Source: DATGZX01 sp035296965
Lineage (GTDB): Bacteria > Planctomycetota > Planctomycetia > Gemmatales > Gemmataceae
DNA: 64,000 bases
Reading direction: 5' to 3'
NCBI GenBank assembly: GCA_035296965.1
Contig: DATGZX010000183.1
Location: 4,407 to 68,406, forward strand
Under the pieces are notes generated by a model. It saw only the letters and a program-made list of their open reading frames with translations, ran no database searches and was not told the DNA's origin. Positions 18,155 to 26,384 of the stretch are shown piece by piece. The first letter of the stretch is position 1; every line of letters begins with the position of its first letter. A program made the position numbers and the translations under genes.

Positions 18155-18226
18155 GATTCGGCATCTGCGTAGGACAGATTTCCAATCTGTCCCGGTCAGG
18201 TTGGAAACCTGACCTACAGCCGAATC
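18155..18226. repeat. R1 repeat, copy 3 (inverted), inside the suf operon
   Basis: A 72-bp copy in reverse orientation relative to copies 1 and 2, with both GTAG heads intact (GCGTAGGACAG, and CTGACCTACAGC). It lies in the sufC-sufD gap, so it is transcribed as part of the operon mRNA and could form a strong double stem-loop there. Confidence 0.92.
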
Positions 18227-18238
18227 CCACCGGATCAT

Positions 18239-19009
<771 letters not shown>

Positions 19010-19019
19010 GATTTCTCAG

Positions 19020-20291
19020 TTAATTGCAATGACCCTTTTGGCTATTCTTGACGCACAGCATGGATTCGTCGTTGCGCTCGAAATGATCTATGACAGACCA
19101 GCCGAGTATGTCCAGCAAGCGTACTTTTGAAAGACGCAAATTGCTGGTCATCCGCGGATTGGACTCAATCCATTGGGTTAGGTTGGAAATTGCTTTGGCA
19201 TTATTCGCAAATCCTGCTAGATAACGAAACTGACGGAATGCCAAAGCAAGTGCTCCCATTTCTGGTTCGTCCGTCAGCCAATAGTTGAGTAGCTCGATTG
19301 GCTCGCAGTTGCCATCCGGCGAGAGGGCACGCTGCCTCAAGGCTCGAATCCCCTTGTCTTGCTGTTCTGGCTCATCCCACAGGTAGGGAACGTTTGCAGC
19401 TCGCCGAACGAAATCATCAAGGATTGGTATTAGCTTGGGACGCTTTTGATAGAGCAGCTTTGTCAAATTCGCTGGTTGAATGCCAGGTCGAAGCAGCGCA
19501 CTGAACAAATCGACGGCTAGGCCATCAAATTCCCTGCTGGCAAACATGTCTGTCTGTACGGGAATCTTGCTTAAGCAGTCCAATTCCCGGTCGACGAAAT
19601 CTGCCACAAGTTTGTCCGCGAACCTGCCGTGGATGAGACTGGTCGCCTTCACGTTATCCCAAGTCACCCTGTTCGGTTCATGCTGGTTCGCGGCGCTCTG
19701 CACGAACTGTTCAAATTGCGCTCCTCGAGAGATGCCGGTGGATTCCGAACCCCAGTACCATTTGATGACCTCCCGAGCGTCGGGCAACGTAACGCACAAG
19801 AAATCACCCGAGGTGAGTTTGTCGACGGACTTGAGTTTTGTCTGAATGACATGCGGAAACGTAATCGCATACGTGACCGGCTCCAAGGCAACGTCTCTCT
19901 GCAACACGCAGCGAGCGACCTTAAGAAGCTGTTCATCCTGGACATCGTAAAGATTTGCTAATGCCTTTTCAGCAACTCTCGATATCAACTGTCCGAAACG
20001 GAGTTCTGAATGACGGTCCGCCAATTCTCCCAGAACATCCGCCAGCTCAGCCTGGATTTGATTGACGCCGTCATCGCTTTTGGATATCCGCCCTGCCTTG
20101 GATGCTTGGTCAATTCTCTGCTTAATCGAGGCAAATAAATCCGCGTCCGACACTTCTTCAATGTCAGCTGGCACTCCCTCATTCGCTGACGAACCAGCGG
20201 CACAGGCAAGCTGGCCGAAGCGCATGGTGCGCAAGTTGCAACCCCATTCGTAGAGTGCGGTGCAAAGAGCATGTCGCGAAGCAGCGATCAT
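19020..20291 (-). CDS. Unknown 423-aa protein inserted in the suf operon
   Basis: Not recognised with confidence. ATG 20291 overlaps the stop of the upstream 102-aa gene (ATGA); a longer frame to 20381 would overlap that gene further. The protein is soluble with no signal or membrane segment. The C-terminal 180 residues (ALLRPGIQPANLTKLLYQKRP, KLIPILDDFVRRAANV) faintly recall DUF6308-like proteins, which is only a guess. Residues 20-110 are helical and acidic. Base composition looks lower in GC and codon choice more relaxed than in sufB and sufC on either side, suggesting a recent acquisition. It ends 10 bp before sufC. Confidence 0.8.
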   Translation of the reverse strand: MIAASRHALCTALYEWGCNLRTMRFGQLACAAGSSANEGVPADIEEVSDADLFASIKQRIDQASKAGRISKSDDGVNQIQAELADVLGELADRHSELRFGQLISRVAEKALANLYDVQDEQLLKVARCVLQRDVALEPVTYAITFPHVIQTKLKSVDKLTSGDFLCVTLPDAREVIKWYWGSESTGISRGAQFEQFVQSAANQHEPNRVTWDNVKATSLIHGRFADKLVADFVDRELDCLSKIPVQTDMFASREFDGLAVDLFSALLRPGIQPANLTKLLYQKRPKLIPILDDFVRRAANVPYLWDEPEQQDKGIRALRQRALSPDGNCEPIELLNYWLTDEPEMGALALAFRQFRYLAGFANNAKAISNLTQWIESNPRMTSNLRLSKVRLLDILGWSVIDHFERNDESMLCVKNSQKGHCN

Positions 20292-20596
20292 GGTAACCTG
20301 GCCCTTACTGTCGGGAGTTTGCCGTAGTCCGAATTGGGATGTTCCTCTGTGACAAGCACGTCCAAAAATATTCCTGGGCATAGCTTGGCAATTCGCGTCG
20401 CCCTTGTTACACCGTCCAATAACATGAGTTCGCCGCCCTTTCCGCGATGCACCCAGGGCATTGGCATACCGTCCATCCTGTTGCCAAAATTACCAATCTG
20501 CTTCTGAAGTTTTAAGGGGTCGGCTCCTGTTGACCGAGACGGCGGTAGCCGATGTTTGCCGGGATCCACGGAAAGAATCTCGTTGGTCACGGGCAA
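20288..20596 (-). CDS. Small ParB-N-like protein inserted in the suf operon
   Basis: A 102-aa protein. The segment GGELMLLDGVTRATRIAKL resembles the ParB/Srx (ParB N-terminal) nucleotide-binding loop, where a DGxxR motif sits after a short beta strand. No helix-turn-helix or C-terminal domain follows, so it would be a minimal ParB-like fold. The start is unclear: TTG 20596 lies 4 nt after AGGAG and GTG 20590 lies 10 nt after it. It begins 54 bp after sufB and its stop overlaps the start of the 423-aa gene, so the two were probably acquired as one unit. A role in regulation, defence or toxin control is speculation. Confidence 0.7.
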   Translation of the reverse strand: MPVTNEILSVDPGKHRLPPSRSTGADPLKLQKQIGNFGNRMDGMPMPWVHRGKGGELMLLDGVTRATRIAKLCPGIFLDVLVTEEHPNSDYGKLPTVRARLP

Positions 20597-20650
20597 CGCT
20601 CTCCTGTGCCATGCCTTTTCTCCGCACGATCCCGCATCAGGCAGAGCTGC

Positions 20651-22102
20651 TTACCCCACACTTCCCTCCAAACTCACTCCCAATAGCTTCTGTGCCTCTA
20701 CGGCAAACTCCATCGGCAGATTCAAAAACACCTGCTTGCAGAACCCGTTGACGATCATGTTGACCGCGTCTTCCGCCGACAGGCCGCGCTGCTTGCAGTA
20801 GAAGATCTGGTCCTCGCCAATCTTCGATGTCGAAGCCTCGTGCTCCACTCGGCCGCTCGGGTTCCTCACTTCGATATAAGGAAACGTGTGTGCGCCGCAT
20901 CGATCGCCAAGGAGCAAGGAGTCGCACTGTGAATAGTTTCGGGCGTTCGTCGCTCCCTTCATGATCTTCACGAGACCGCGGTAGGTGTTCTGGCCGTTGC
21001 CCGCCGAGATGCCCTTGGAGACGATGGTGCTGCGCGTATTCCGGCCGATGTGGATCATCTTGGTGCCGGTGTCGGCTTGCTGCTTGTTGTTCGTCAAGGC
21101 CACCGAGTAGAACTCGCCGACCGAGTTGTCCCCTTGCAGGATCACGCTCGGATACTTCCAGGTGATGGCCGATCCGGTTTCGACTTGCGTCCAGGAGATC
21201 TTGGAATTGGCCCCGCGGCACGCTCCCCGCTTGGTGACGAAGTTGTAGATGCCGCCGCGGCCTTCCTTGTCGCCGGGATACCAGTTCTGCACGGTCGAGT
21301 ACTTGATCTGCGAATTTCGGCCCACGGCAACCAGCTCGACGACGGCGGCGTGCAATTGGTTCTCGTCGCGGATGGGGGCGGTACAGCCTTCGAGGTAGCT
21401 GACGTATGCATCTTCTTCCGCGACGATCAGCGTGCGCTCGAACTGGCCGGTGTTGGCGGCGTTGATGCGGAAATAGGTGGACAGCTCCATCGGGCAGCGC
21501 ACCCCCTTGGGGATATAACAGAACGAGCCGTCGCTGAAGACCGCGGAATTCAGGGCCGCGAAAAAATTATCGTTGTAGGGCACCACCGAACCGAGATATT
21601 TCTGAACCAGGTCGGCATGATTTTGCACCGCCTCGGAGAAGGAGCAGAAGATCACGCCCATCTGGGCCAGTTTATCCTTGAACGTGGTCGCCACGGAAAC
21701 GCTATCAAACACGGCATCGACCGCGACGCCCGACAGCCGTTTCTGTTCATCTAGAGAGATGCCCAGCTTCTCGAACGTACTGCGCATCTCGGGATCGACT
21801 TCATCCAGGCTGCTCAGCTTCTTCTTGGGCTTGGGAGCTGAGTAGTAGATGATGTCTTGATAGTCGATCGACCCGAAGCGGATGTTGGGCCACCAGCGCG
21901 GCTCTTCCATCGTGAGCCAGTTGCGATAAGCCTTGAGCCGCCATTCGAGCATGAACGCCGGCTCGTTCTTCTTGGCGGAAATCGTGCGGATGACGTCTTC
22001 ATTCAGCCCGCGCGGGATCGTGTCCGTTTCGACATCCGTGAAGAAGCCGTACTTGTATTCGCGGTCGGCCAGTTCTTGAATCGTGCTGGTCGCAGTAGTC
22101 AT
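20651..22102 (-). CDS. sufB: Fe-S scaffold protein SufB
   Basis: A 483-aa SufB. ADREYKYGF at the N-terminus, IPKGVRCPMELSTYFRIN in the middle and the C-terminal RVEHEASTSKIGEDQIFYCKQRG.LSAEDA region (with E, H and C residues implicated in cluster assembly) are all typical. It forms the SufBC2D scaffold. AAGGAT precedes ATG 22102. It follows the Rrf2 regulator gene by 40 bp and is the first structural gene of the operon. Confidence 0.96.
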   Translation of the reverse strand: MTTATSTIQELADREYKYGFFTDVETDTIPRGLNEDVIRTISAKKNEPAFMLEWRLKAYRNWLTMEEPRWWPNIRFGSIDYQDIIYYSAPKPKKKLSSLDEVDPEMRSTFEKLGISLDEQKRLSGVAVDAVFDSVSVATTFKDKLAQMGVIFCSFSEAVQNHADLVQKYLGSVVPYNDNFFAALNSAVFSDGSFCYIPKGVRCPMELSTYFRINAANTGQFERTLIVAEEDAYVSYLEGCTAPIRDENQLHAAVVELVAVGRNSQIKYSTVQNWYPGDKEGRGGIYNFVTKRGACRGANSKISWTQVETGSAITWKYPSVILQGDNSVGEFYSVALTNNKQQADTGTKMIHIGRNTRSTIVSKGISAGNGQNTYRGLVKIMKGATNARNYSQCDSLLLGDRCGAHTFPYIEVRNPSGRVEHEASTSKIGEDQIFYCKQRGLSAEDAVNMIVNGFCKQVFLNLPMEFAVEAQKLLGVSLEGSVG

Positions 22103-22142
22103 CGATACTGATCCTTACTCCGTGGTCCTTGATCCGTAGCCA

Positions 22143-22685
22143 TCAATCCGCTGCCAGTGGTCCTCCACCACGGACCGCGGACGCATTCAGCGTGATAAGG
22201 TCAGAAACAGGTTCGAGGACGGCCTCGGCGAGGCGTGACCGAAGGAGATCGGTAATGCCGTGCTCACTCTGTAGAAGGTCAGCCAGCGTCACCTGGTTGA
22301 GCGTTTTCTGCATCCATTGCTCCAGCGTCAGCCAGAGCGCACGCAGCGTGCAGTCGCCGTGGTGGACGCAGTTTCCCTCGGTCTCCGTCCCGGCATGCCG
22401 TTGACAGTAGCCGGGCTCGTCGAAGAGTGGTTCGCCGAGAACCATCATGACCGAGCCGAGGCTCACCTCAGCAGGCGCCTTCGCCAGCCGGTAGCCGCCA
22501 GCGCGCCCGCGCACACTTTCGATCAGACAGGCCTGGCGCATGACGGCCAACAGCTTGGCAACGTAGGGCGCGGAGAGCCCTTCGGATGCAGCAATTTCCG
22601 GGATCGTCAGCGAATGCCCGTCCTCCGCGGAAGCCAGGCAGAGCAGACAACGCAACCCATATTCTTCCTGCGATGTGATTTTCAT
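22143..22685 (-). CDS. Rrf2-family Fe-S-type transcriptional regulator of the suf operon
   Basis: A 180-aa regulator, slightly longer than the usual 135-165 aa. The N-terminal winged helix (KITSQEEYGLRCLLCLA, LSAPYVAKLLAVMRQACLIESVRGRAGGYRLA) is the standard Rrf2 form. Three cysteines, C94, C106 and C112, sit where IscR/SufR-type members bind an Fe-S cluster, here with wider spacing between the first two (x11). As first gene of the operon it probably represses suf when its cluster is present. A promoter-like pair lies about 40-65 bp upstream. Confidence 0.92.
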   Translation of the reverse strand: MKITSQEEYGLRCLLCLASAEDGHSLTIPEIAASEGLSAPYVAKLLAVMRQACLIESVRGRAGGYRLAKAPAEVSLGSVMMVLGEPLFDEPGYCQRHAGTETEGNCVHHGDCTLRALWLTLEQWMQKTLNQVTLADLLQSEHGITDLLRSRLAEAVLEPVSDLITLNASAVRGGGPLAAD

Positions 22686-22723
22686 GCTGCAACCGCCTCG
22701 TCAAGCACCCGACCCCTATCAAC

Positions 22724-22751
22724 ATTCTAGGATCGTATACTTTTTAGTCAA
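22724..22751 (-). promoter_or_regulatory. Probable sigma-70 promoter of the Rrf2-suf operon
   Basis: On the minus strand, TTGACT (22751-22746) and TAGAAT (22729-22724) are separated by 16 bp, close to the TTGACA/TATAAT consensus. The spacer contains the palindrome GTATAC, and CTA/TAG half-sites border the region, so a regulator site overlapping the promoter is plausible. The rest of the 309-bp gap to the tRNA is AT-rich with no gene. Confidence 0.6.
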
Positions 22752-22994
22752 CGATTTGACTTCTGGCTACTGCGATCTTGCGGAATTTACATTAGCTCTT
22801 TTGCATCAGTCACTTATGATAATCAATTATTTCTTGGAAATTGGCTGCAGACGGACTGGCCGGACAATTTGTTAGTAATCACTTACAAAGATATGGAACG
22901 CTCGCCCATCGGGATGGCCACAGAATTTCGCGTGCTTCTGGCTTAAACGGTTCTGCGAAATGAGTTTATGGACTGAGAATTTGAAACCAGTGAG

Positions 22995-23076
22995 TGCGAG
23001 GGGGGGGACTTGAACCCCCACGCCTTTCGGCACAGGCTCCTAAGACCTGCGTGTCTGCCAGTTCCACCACCCTCGC
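22995..23076 (-). tRNA. tRNA-Leu (anticodon UAG)
   Basis: An 82-nt class II tRNA. The acceptor stem is GCGAGGG with CCCTCGC and discriminator A at 22995. The anticodon stem-loop is CAGGT-CTTAGGA-GCCTG, giving anticodon TAG. There is a long variable arm (TGCCGAAAGGCG) and the T-arm is GGGGG-TTCAAGT-CCCCC. The 3' CCA is not encoded. Confidence 0.96.
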
Positions 23077-23449
23077 CTGGGTCCTCCGTAAATATTCTCG
23101 CCGACTTCTAGCGCCGTCAACCCCTCTCGCTATGCTCGGCGCTGCTTCGAGCTCTCCAGGTCGCGGTAAAACGATGCCAAGCAAAACTTTCGCGCGGGCC
23201 TGCCAGAGCTGGAAGTTGCCCCGAAATCCGGCTGACGAGGCAGAAATAAGACTATAACGATTGCTAATTTTCTCTGACGCGCCAGCTCGCTTAGCGCTTC
23301 TCCTAAACACGCAGCATACGCTCAGCGGCGGCCGGCACGCGCAGGCCAAGGAGCAGTAGCTGAGCTAGGACGAGAATGGTAGGTACCATCTGTTTTCAGT
23401 TTGGTCCAGCAAGAGGCGCTGCGCTGGAGAGAGGAGTGGACAGTCGTTT
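23077..23449. other. 373-bp intergenic gap, no gene seen
   Basis: It lies between the tRNA and the downstream end of the PP2C gene. Only very short open frames occur and none has a ribosome binding site or recognisable domain. No member of the repeat families of this window is present. Confidence 0.5.
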
Positions 23450-24187
23450 TTAGGCTGGATCGAAGGCAACGATGACGCAGGTGACATTGTCCCGTGAGCC
23501 GCGTTCCAACGCGATGCGAACCAGATGCTCGGCCCAGGCTTGCGGATCGGGGTAGTGCTTTGCGCCATCGCGCAGATCCTCCTCGTTGACATGATTGGTC
23601 AGGCCATCGCTGGCGAGCAGCAACCGGTCGCCCGCTTGAGGAGTGAAGGGATGAACCTCCGCGCCCTCGGCCATCTCGGCGCATCCCAGGAATCGATGGA
23701 GAACGTGCTGCCAGGGACTATGCCGGGCCTCCTCCGGACTTAAAACCCCGCTGGCCACCAGGGCTTGCGCTACGGAATGGTCGACCGTCAGCTGGTCGAT
23801 GGTGTCGCCTCGAATCAGGTAGGCCCGGCTATCGCCGAGGCCGGCTACGTAGACCTGGTTTTCCTGGCGGACGGCGAGCACCGCCGTGGTTCCCATGCGT
23901 CTACCTGCCGGCTGGTTTCGACCGGCGTCGATAATGGCCTGGTTGGCCTCGGCTAACGCCTGCTGAACGGCCTTGCCGGCATCATCTTGTGCTGCCAAGC
24001 GGTCTTGCACGACGCGCGGAATGATCTCCGCCGCCATACCGCTGGCTTGCTCGCCGCGGTCCTGGCCACCCATTCCGTCCGCCACCAGATATACATTGTT
24101 TACGGGGTCGACTACGTAGCGGTCCTCGTTATTCGACCTGGCACCCTGGGCAGTATAGCCCCCGACGTGCAGCACATACTCGGCCAT
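23450..24187 (-). CDS. PP2C-type serine/threonine protein phosphatase
   Basis: A 245-aa protein when started at ATG 24187, 8 nt after GGGGAG; a longer frame begins with TTG. The metal-binding motifs of PP2C are present: RSNNEDRYVV, VADGMGG, GTTAVLA, GLGDSRAYLIR, LLLASDGLTNHV and GSRDNVTCVIVAF. It is cytoplasmic, Mn/Mg-dependent, and would reverse Ser/Thr phosphorylation by Hanks-type kinases, which are numerous in planctomycetes; none lies in this window. It is divergent from the methyltransferase gene. Confidence 0.94.
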   Translation of the reverse strand: MAEYVLHVGGYTAQGARSNNEDRYVVDPVNNVYLVADGMGGQDRGEQASGMAAEIIPRVVQDRLAAQDDAGKAVQQALAEANQAIIDAGRNQPAGRRMGTTAVLAVRQENQVYVAGLGDSRAYLIRGDTIDQLTVDHSVAQALVASGVLSPEEARHSPWQHVLHRFLGCAEMAEGAEVHPFTPQAGDRLLLASDGLTNHVNEEDLRDGAKHYPDPQAWAEHLVRIALERGSRDNVTCVIVAFDPA

Positions 24188-24397
24188 GCGACAGGCTCCC
24201 CACCGAGAACGCAAGAGCAGGCACTCCGGTTCTTGTCCTATTCTACATCTGCGCGAGCGCAGCCTCCAAGATGCAAAACCGCATCTACACCAGTTTTGCT
24301 AATTTCCATGTCCCCAAGAGTGGTCGTGCGTTAAACGAGCGGTTTGGTTACAGTTGTCCCGGCGTCTTCATCCAAGCCACGAGCAAGGATTGCACGC

Positions 24398-25114
24398 ATG
24401 GCCTTCTTGAAGAATGTGACGGCACGAAACCGGCAACCGGAGCTCATCGACCAGCCAGATCTCGATCCGCAGCGCTTGCAAGGAGCATTGCAGGGGCTTG
24501 AACGCATCAACTGGTGGAGTGGCAGCGCGCGCATTTTGTGGCCGCCAATTCGGGCGCTCGCCCGTAAATCTGGATCGAAACGTCTGCGCATCCTCGATAT
24601 CGCGACAGGCGCGGGCGACGTTCCTATTCGTCTCGCGCAAAAAGCCCAACATGCCGGCCTGGACCTCCAGTTCGAAGGCTGCGACTTCAGTGCAAATGCC
24701 CTGGGATACGCTCGCGGCCGTGCCGCAGCTCGCGGGGCCGAAGTCCGATTTTTTGAGTGGGATGCACTGCGAGGCGATTTTCCCAGCGGTTACGACGTGT
24801 TGACCTGCTCGCTTTTTCTCCATCACCTCGATCAGGAACAAGCGGTAACGTTTCTACGCCGCGCATCTGAGGCGGCCCAGCGTCTGGTGCTGGTGAACGA
24901 CCTTGTTCGAAGCTGGGCTGGCTTCACCCTGGCTTACCTGGGCACGCGCATCTTGACTAGGTCTCCGGTTGTGCACACGGACGGCCCGCGCTCTGTCGAG
25001 GGTGCCTTCACCCTCCAGGAGGCCCGTTCTCTGGCTGAGCGTGCCGGGCTCCACGGCGCCACTGTGGAACGGCGTTGGCCTTGCCGTTACCTGCTGGCCT
25101 GGGCCCATGCTTAA
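24398..25114 (+). CDS. Class I SAM-dependent methyltransferase of a type III PKS operon
   Basis: A 238-aa protein with start ATG 24398 after GCAAGGAT; a longer frame from TTG 24344 is less likely. Motif I is ILDIATGAGDVPIRLA, followed by an acidic FEGCDFS and SLFLHHLDQEQ, in the UbiE-like manner. It probably methylates a polyketide or quinone product. The following flavoprotein and type III PKS genes are on the same strand with 34- and 30-bp gaps, so one operon is likely. The composition (methyltransferase, FAD oxidoreductase, PKS) matches the srs type of phenolic-lipid clusters; the substrate is inferred. Confidence 0.87.
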   Translation: MAFLKNVTARNRQPELIDQPDLDPQRLQGALQGLERINWWSGSARILWPPIRALARKSGSKRLRILDIATGAGDVPIRLAQKAQHAGLDLQFEGCDFSANALGYARGRAAARGAEVRFFEWDALRGDFPSGYDVLTCSLFLHHLDQEQAVTFLRRASEAAQRLVLVNDLVRSWAGFTLAYLGTRILTRSPVVHTDGPRSVEGAFTLQEARSLAERAGLHGATVERRWPCRYLLAWAHA

Positions 25115-25148
25115 GCGCTACCTGCTCTCCCATGGGAGTTCGAACGGA

Positions 25149-26354
25149 ATGAATGAATGCTTCGACGCACTAGTGATCGGAGGCGGGCCTGGCGGCGCGA
25201 CTGCGGCCTTGTTGTTGGCCCGCGCCGGCTGGTCGGTGGTGCTGCTCGAGCGAAAATCCTTTCCGCGCTCCAAGGTGTGTGGCGAATATCTTTCGGCGAC
25301 GACACTCCCGCTCCTGCATCAACTCGGGCTGGCTGAACGTTTTCTGGAGATGGCCGGACCGGAAGTCAACCGGGTTGGCTTGTTCGCCGGGAAGGCACAG
25401 ATGATCTCAGAGCTTCCGCGTCCTGGCGGCCGCAAGATTCGCTGGGGGCGGGCGCTGGCCCGGCAGCACCTCGACACGCTCCTGCTGGCACAGGCAGCCA
25501 AGGCAGGCGTTTGCGTGCACCAGCCCTGCTCTGCCATTGCACTGACGAGGACAAACGGCTCCTATACTTGCCAGGCAAAAACTCACGATCCATCGCAAAA
25601 AACGTTTTCAATCCGCGCACGGTTGGTCGTCGCGGCCCACGGCTCCTGGGAACATGGCTCCCTGCCGTCGCAGGTCGCTCACGGGCCGGCCCATGCCTCG
25701 GATTTGTTTGGTTTCAAAGCTCACTTCCGAAACAGCGACTTGGCGCCCGGATTGATGCCGCTCCTGGTATTTCCGGGCGGTTACGGCGGCATGGTCCATT
25801 GCGATGGCGGTCGTGTCAGCCTTTCTTGCTGCGTCCGTCGCGACGTGCTCGCCCAACTCCGCGAACGAGGCGGTGCGACTGCGGGCGAAGCAGTGATTGG
25901 TCATATCCAGGATTCCTGCCTCGGGGTGCGGCTGGCGCTCGCCGGGGCGACCCGTGAGGGTGAGTGGCTCGCGGCGGGACCGATCCGTCCCGGCATCCGT
26001 CTTCCGGGGCATCATGGCATTTTCCTCGTCGGCAACGCTGCCGGCGAAGCTCATCCTGCGATCGCTGAGGGCATAAGCATGGCGATGCAATCGTCCTGGC
26101 TCCTGGCCAACCGGCTCGTCGGCTGGCGGGAGGCGGGCGCGTCGGCTGCCGGCCAGTCAGCCGTGGGAAAAGATTATGCCGCTGCATGGCGGCGCGCATT
26201 CAGGTCGAGACTCGGCGCTTCGGTGGCGCTGGCCCAGTGGGCGATGAGGCCCGCGGCCGTTGCCGGCGTAATCCCTCTTCTGCGCCGCTTTCCGTTGGCA
26301 CTTACCTGGGCGGCACGCTGGAGTGGCAAGGCGACCTCCGTCGTCACCCACTGA
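25149..26354 (+). CDS. FAD-dependent oxidoreductase (geranylgeranyl-reductase/hydroxylase type) of a type III PKS operon
   Basis: A 401-aa flavoprotein. The dinucleotide-binding motif VIGGGPGGATAALLLARAG begins at residue 9, the conserved RSKVCGEYLS follows at about 43, and GIFLVGNAAGEAHPAIAEGIS is the second FAD motif. It belongs to the geranylgeranyl reductase/PHBH-like class. ATG 25149 follows GGAG; ATG 25107, overlapping the methyltransferase stop, is the other choice but lacks a ribosome binding site. In srs-like clusters such enzymes hydroxylate alkylresorcinols to quinones; reduction of a polyketide or isoprenoid chain is an alternative. Confidence 0.88.
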   Translation: MNECFDALVIGGGPGGATAALLLARAGWSVVLLERKSFPRSKVCGEYLSATTLPLLHQLGLAERFLEMAGPEVNRVGLFAGKAQMISELPRPGGRKIRWGRALARQHLDTLLLAQAAKAGVCVHQPCSAIALTRTNGSYTCQAKTHDPSQKTFSIRARLVVAAHGSWEHGSLPSQVAHGPAHASDLFGFKAHFRNSDLAPGLMPLLVFPGGYGGMVHCDGGRVSLSCCVRRDVLAQLRERGGATAGEAVIGHIQDSCLGVRLALAGATREGEWLAAGPIRPGIRLPGHHGIFLVGNAAGEAHPAIAEGISMAMQSSWLLANRLVGWREAGASAAGQSAVGKDYAAAWRRAFRSRLGASVALAQWAMRPAAVAGVIPLLRRFPLALTWAARWSGKATSVVTH

Positions 26355-26384
26355 CCAGTACGGGCGCCCGTACAAGAAAGAAAA

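Noticed and set aside
22966..23349. 127-aa minus-strand frame over the tRNA
   Set aside because: It runs through tRNA-Leu and has no recognisable domain.
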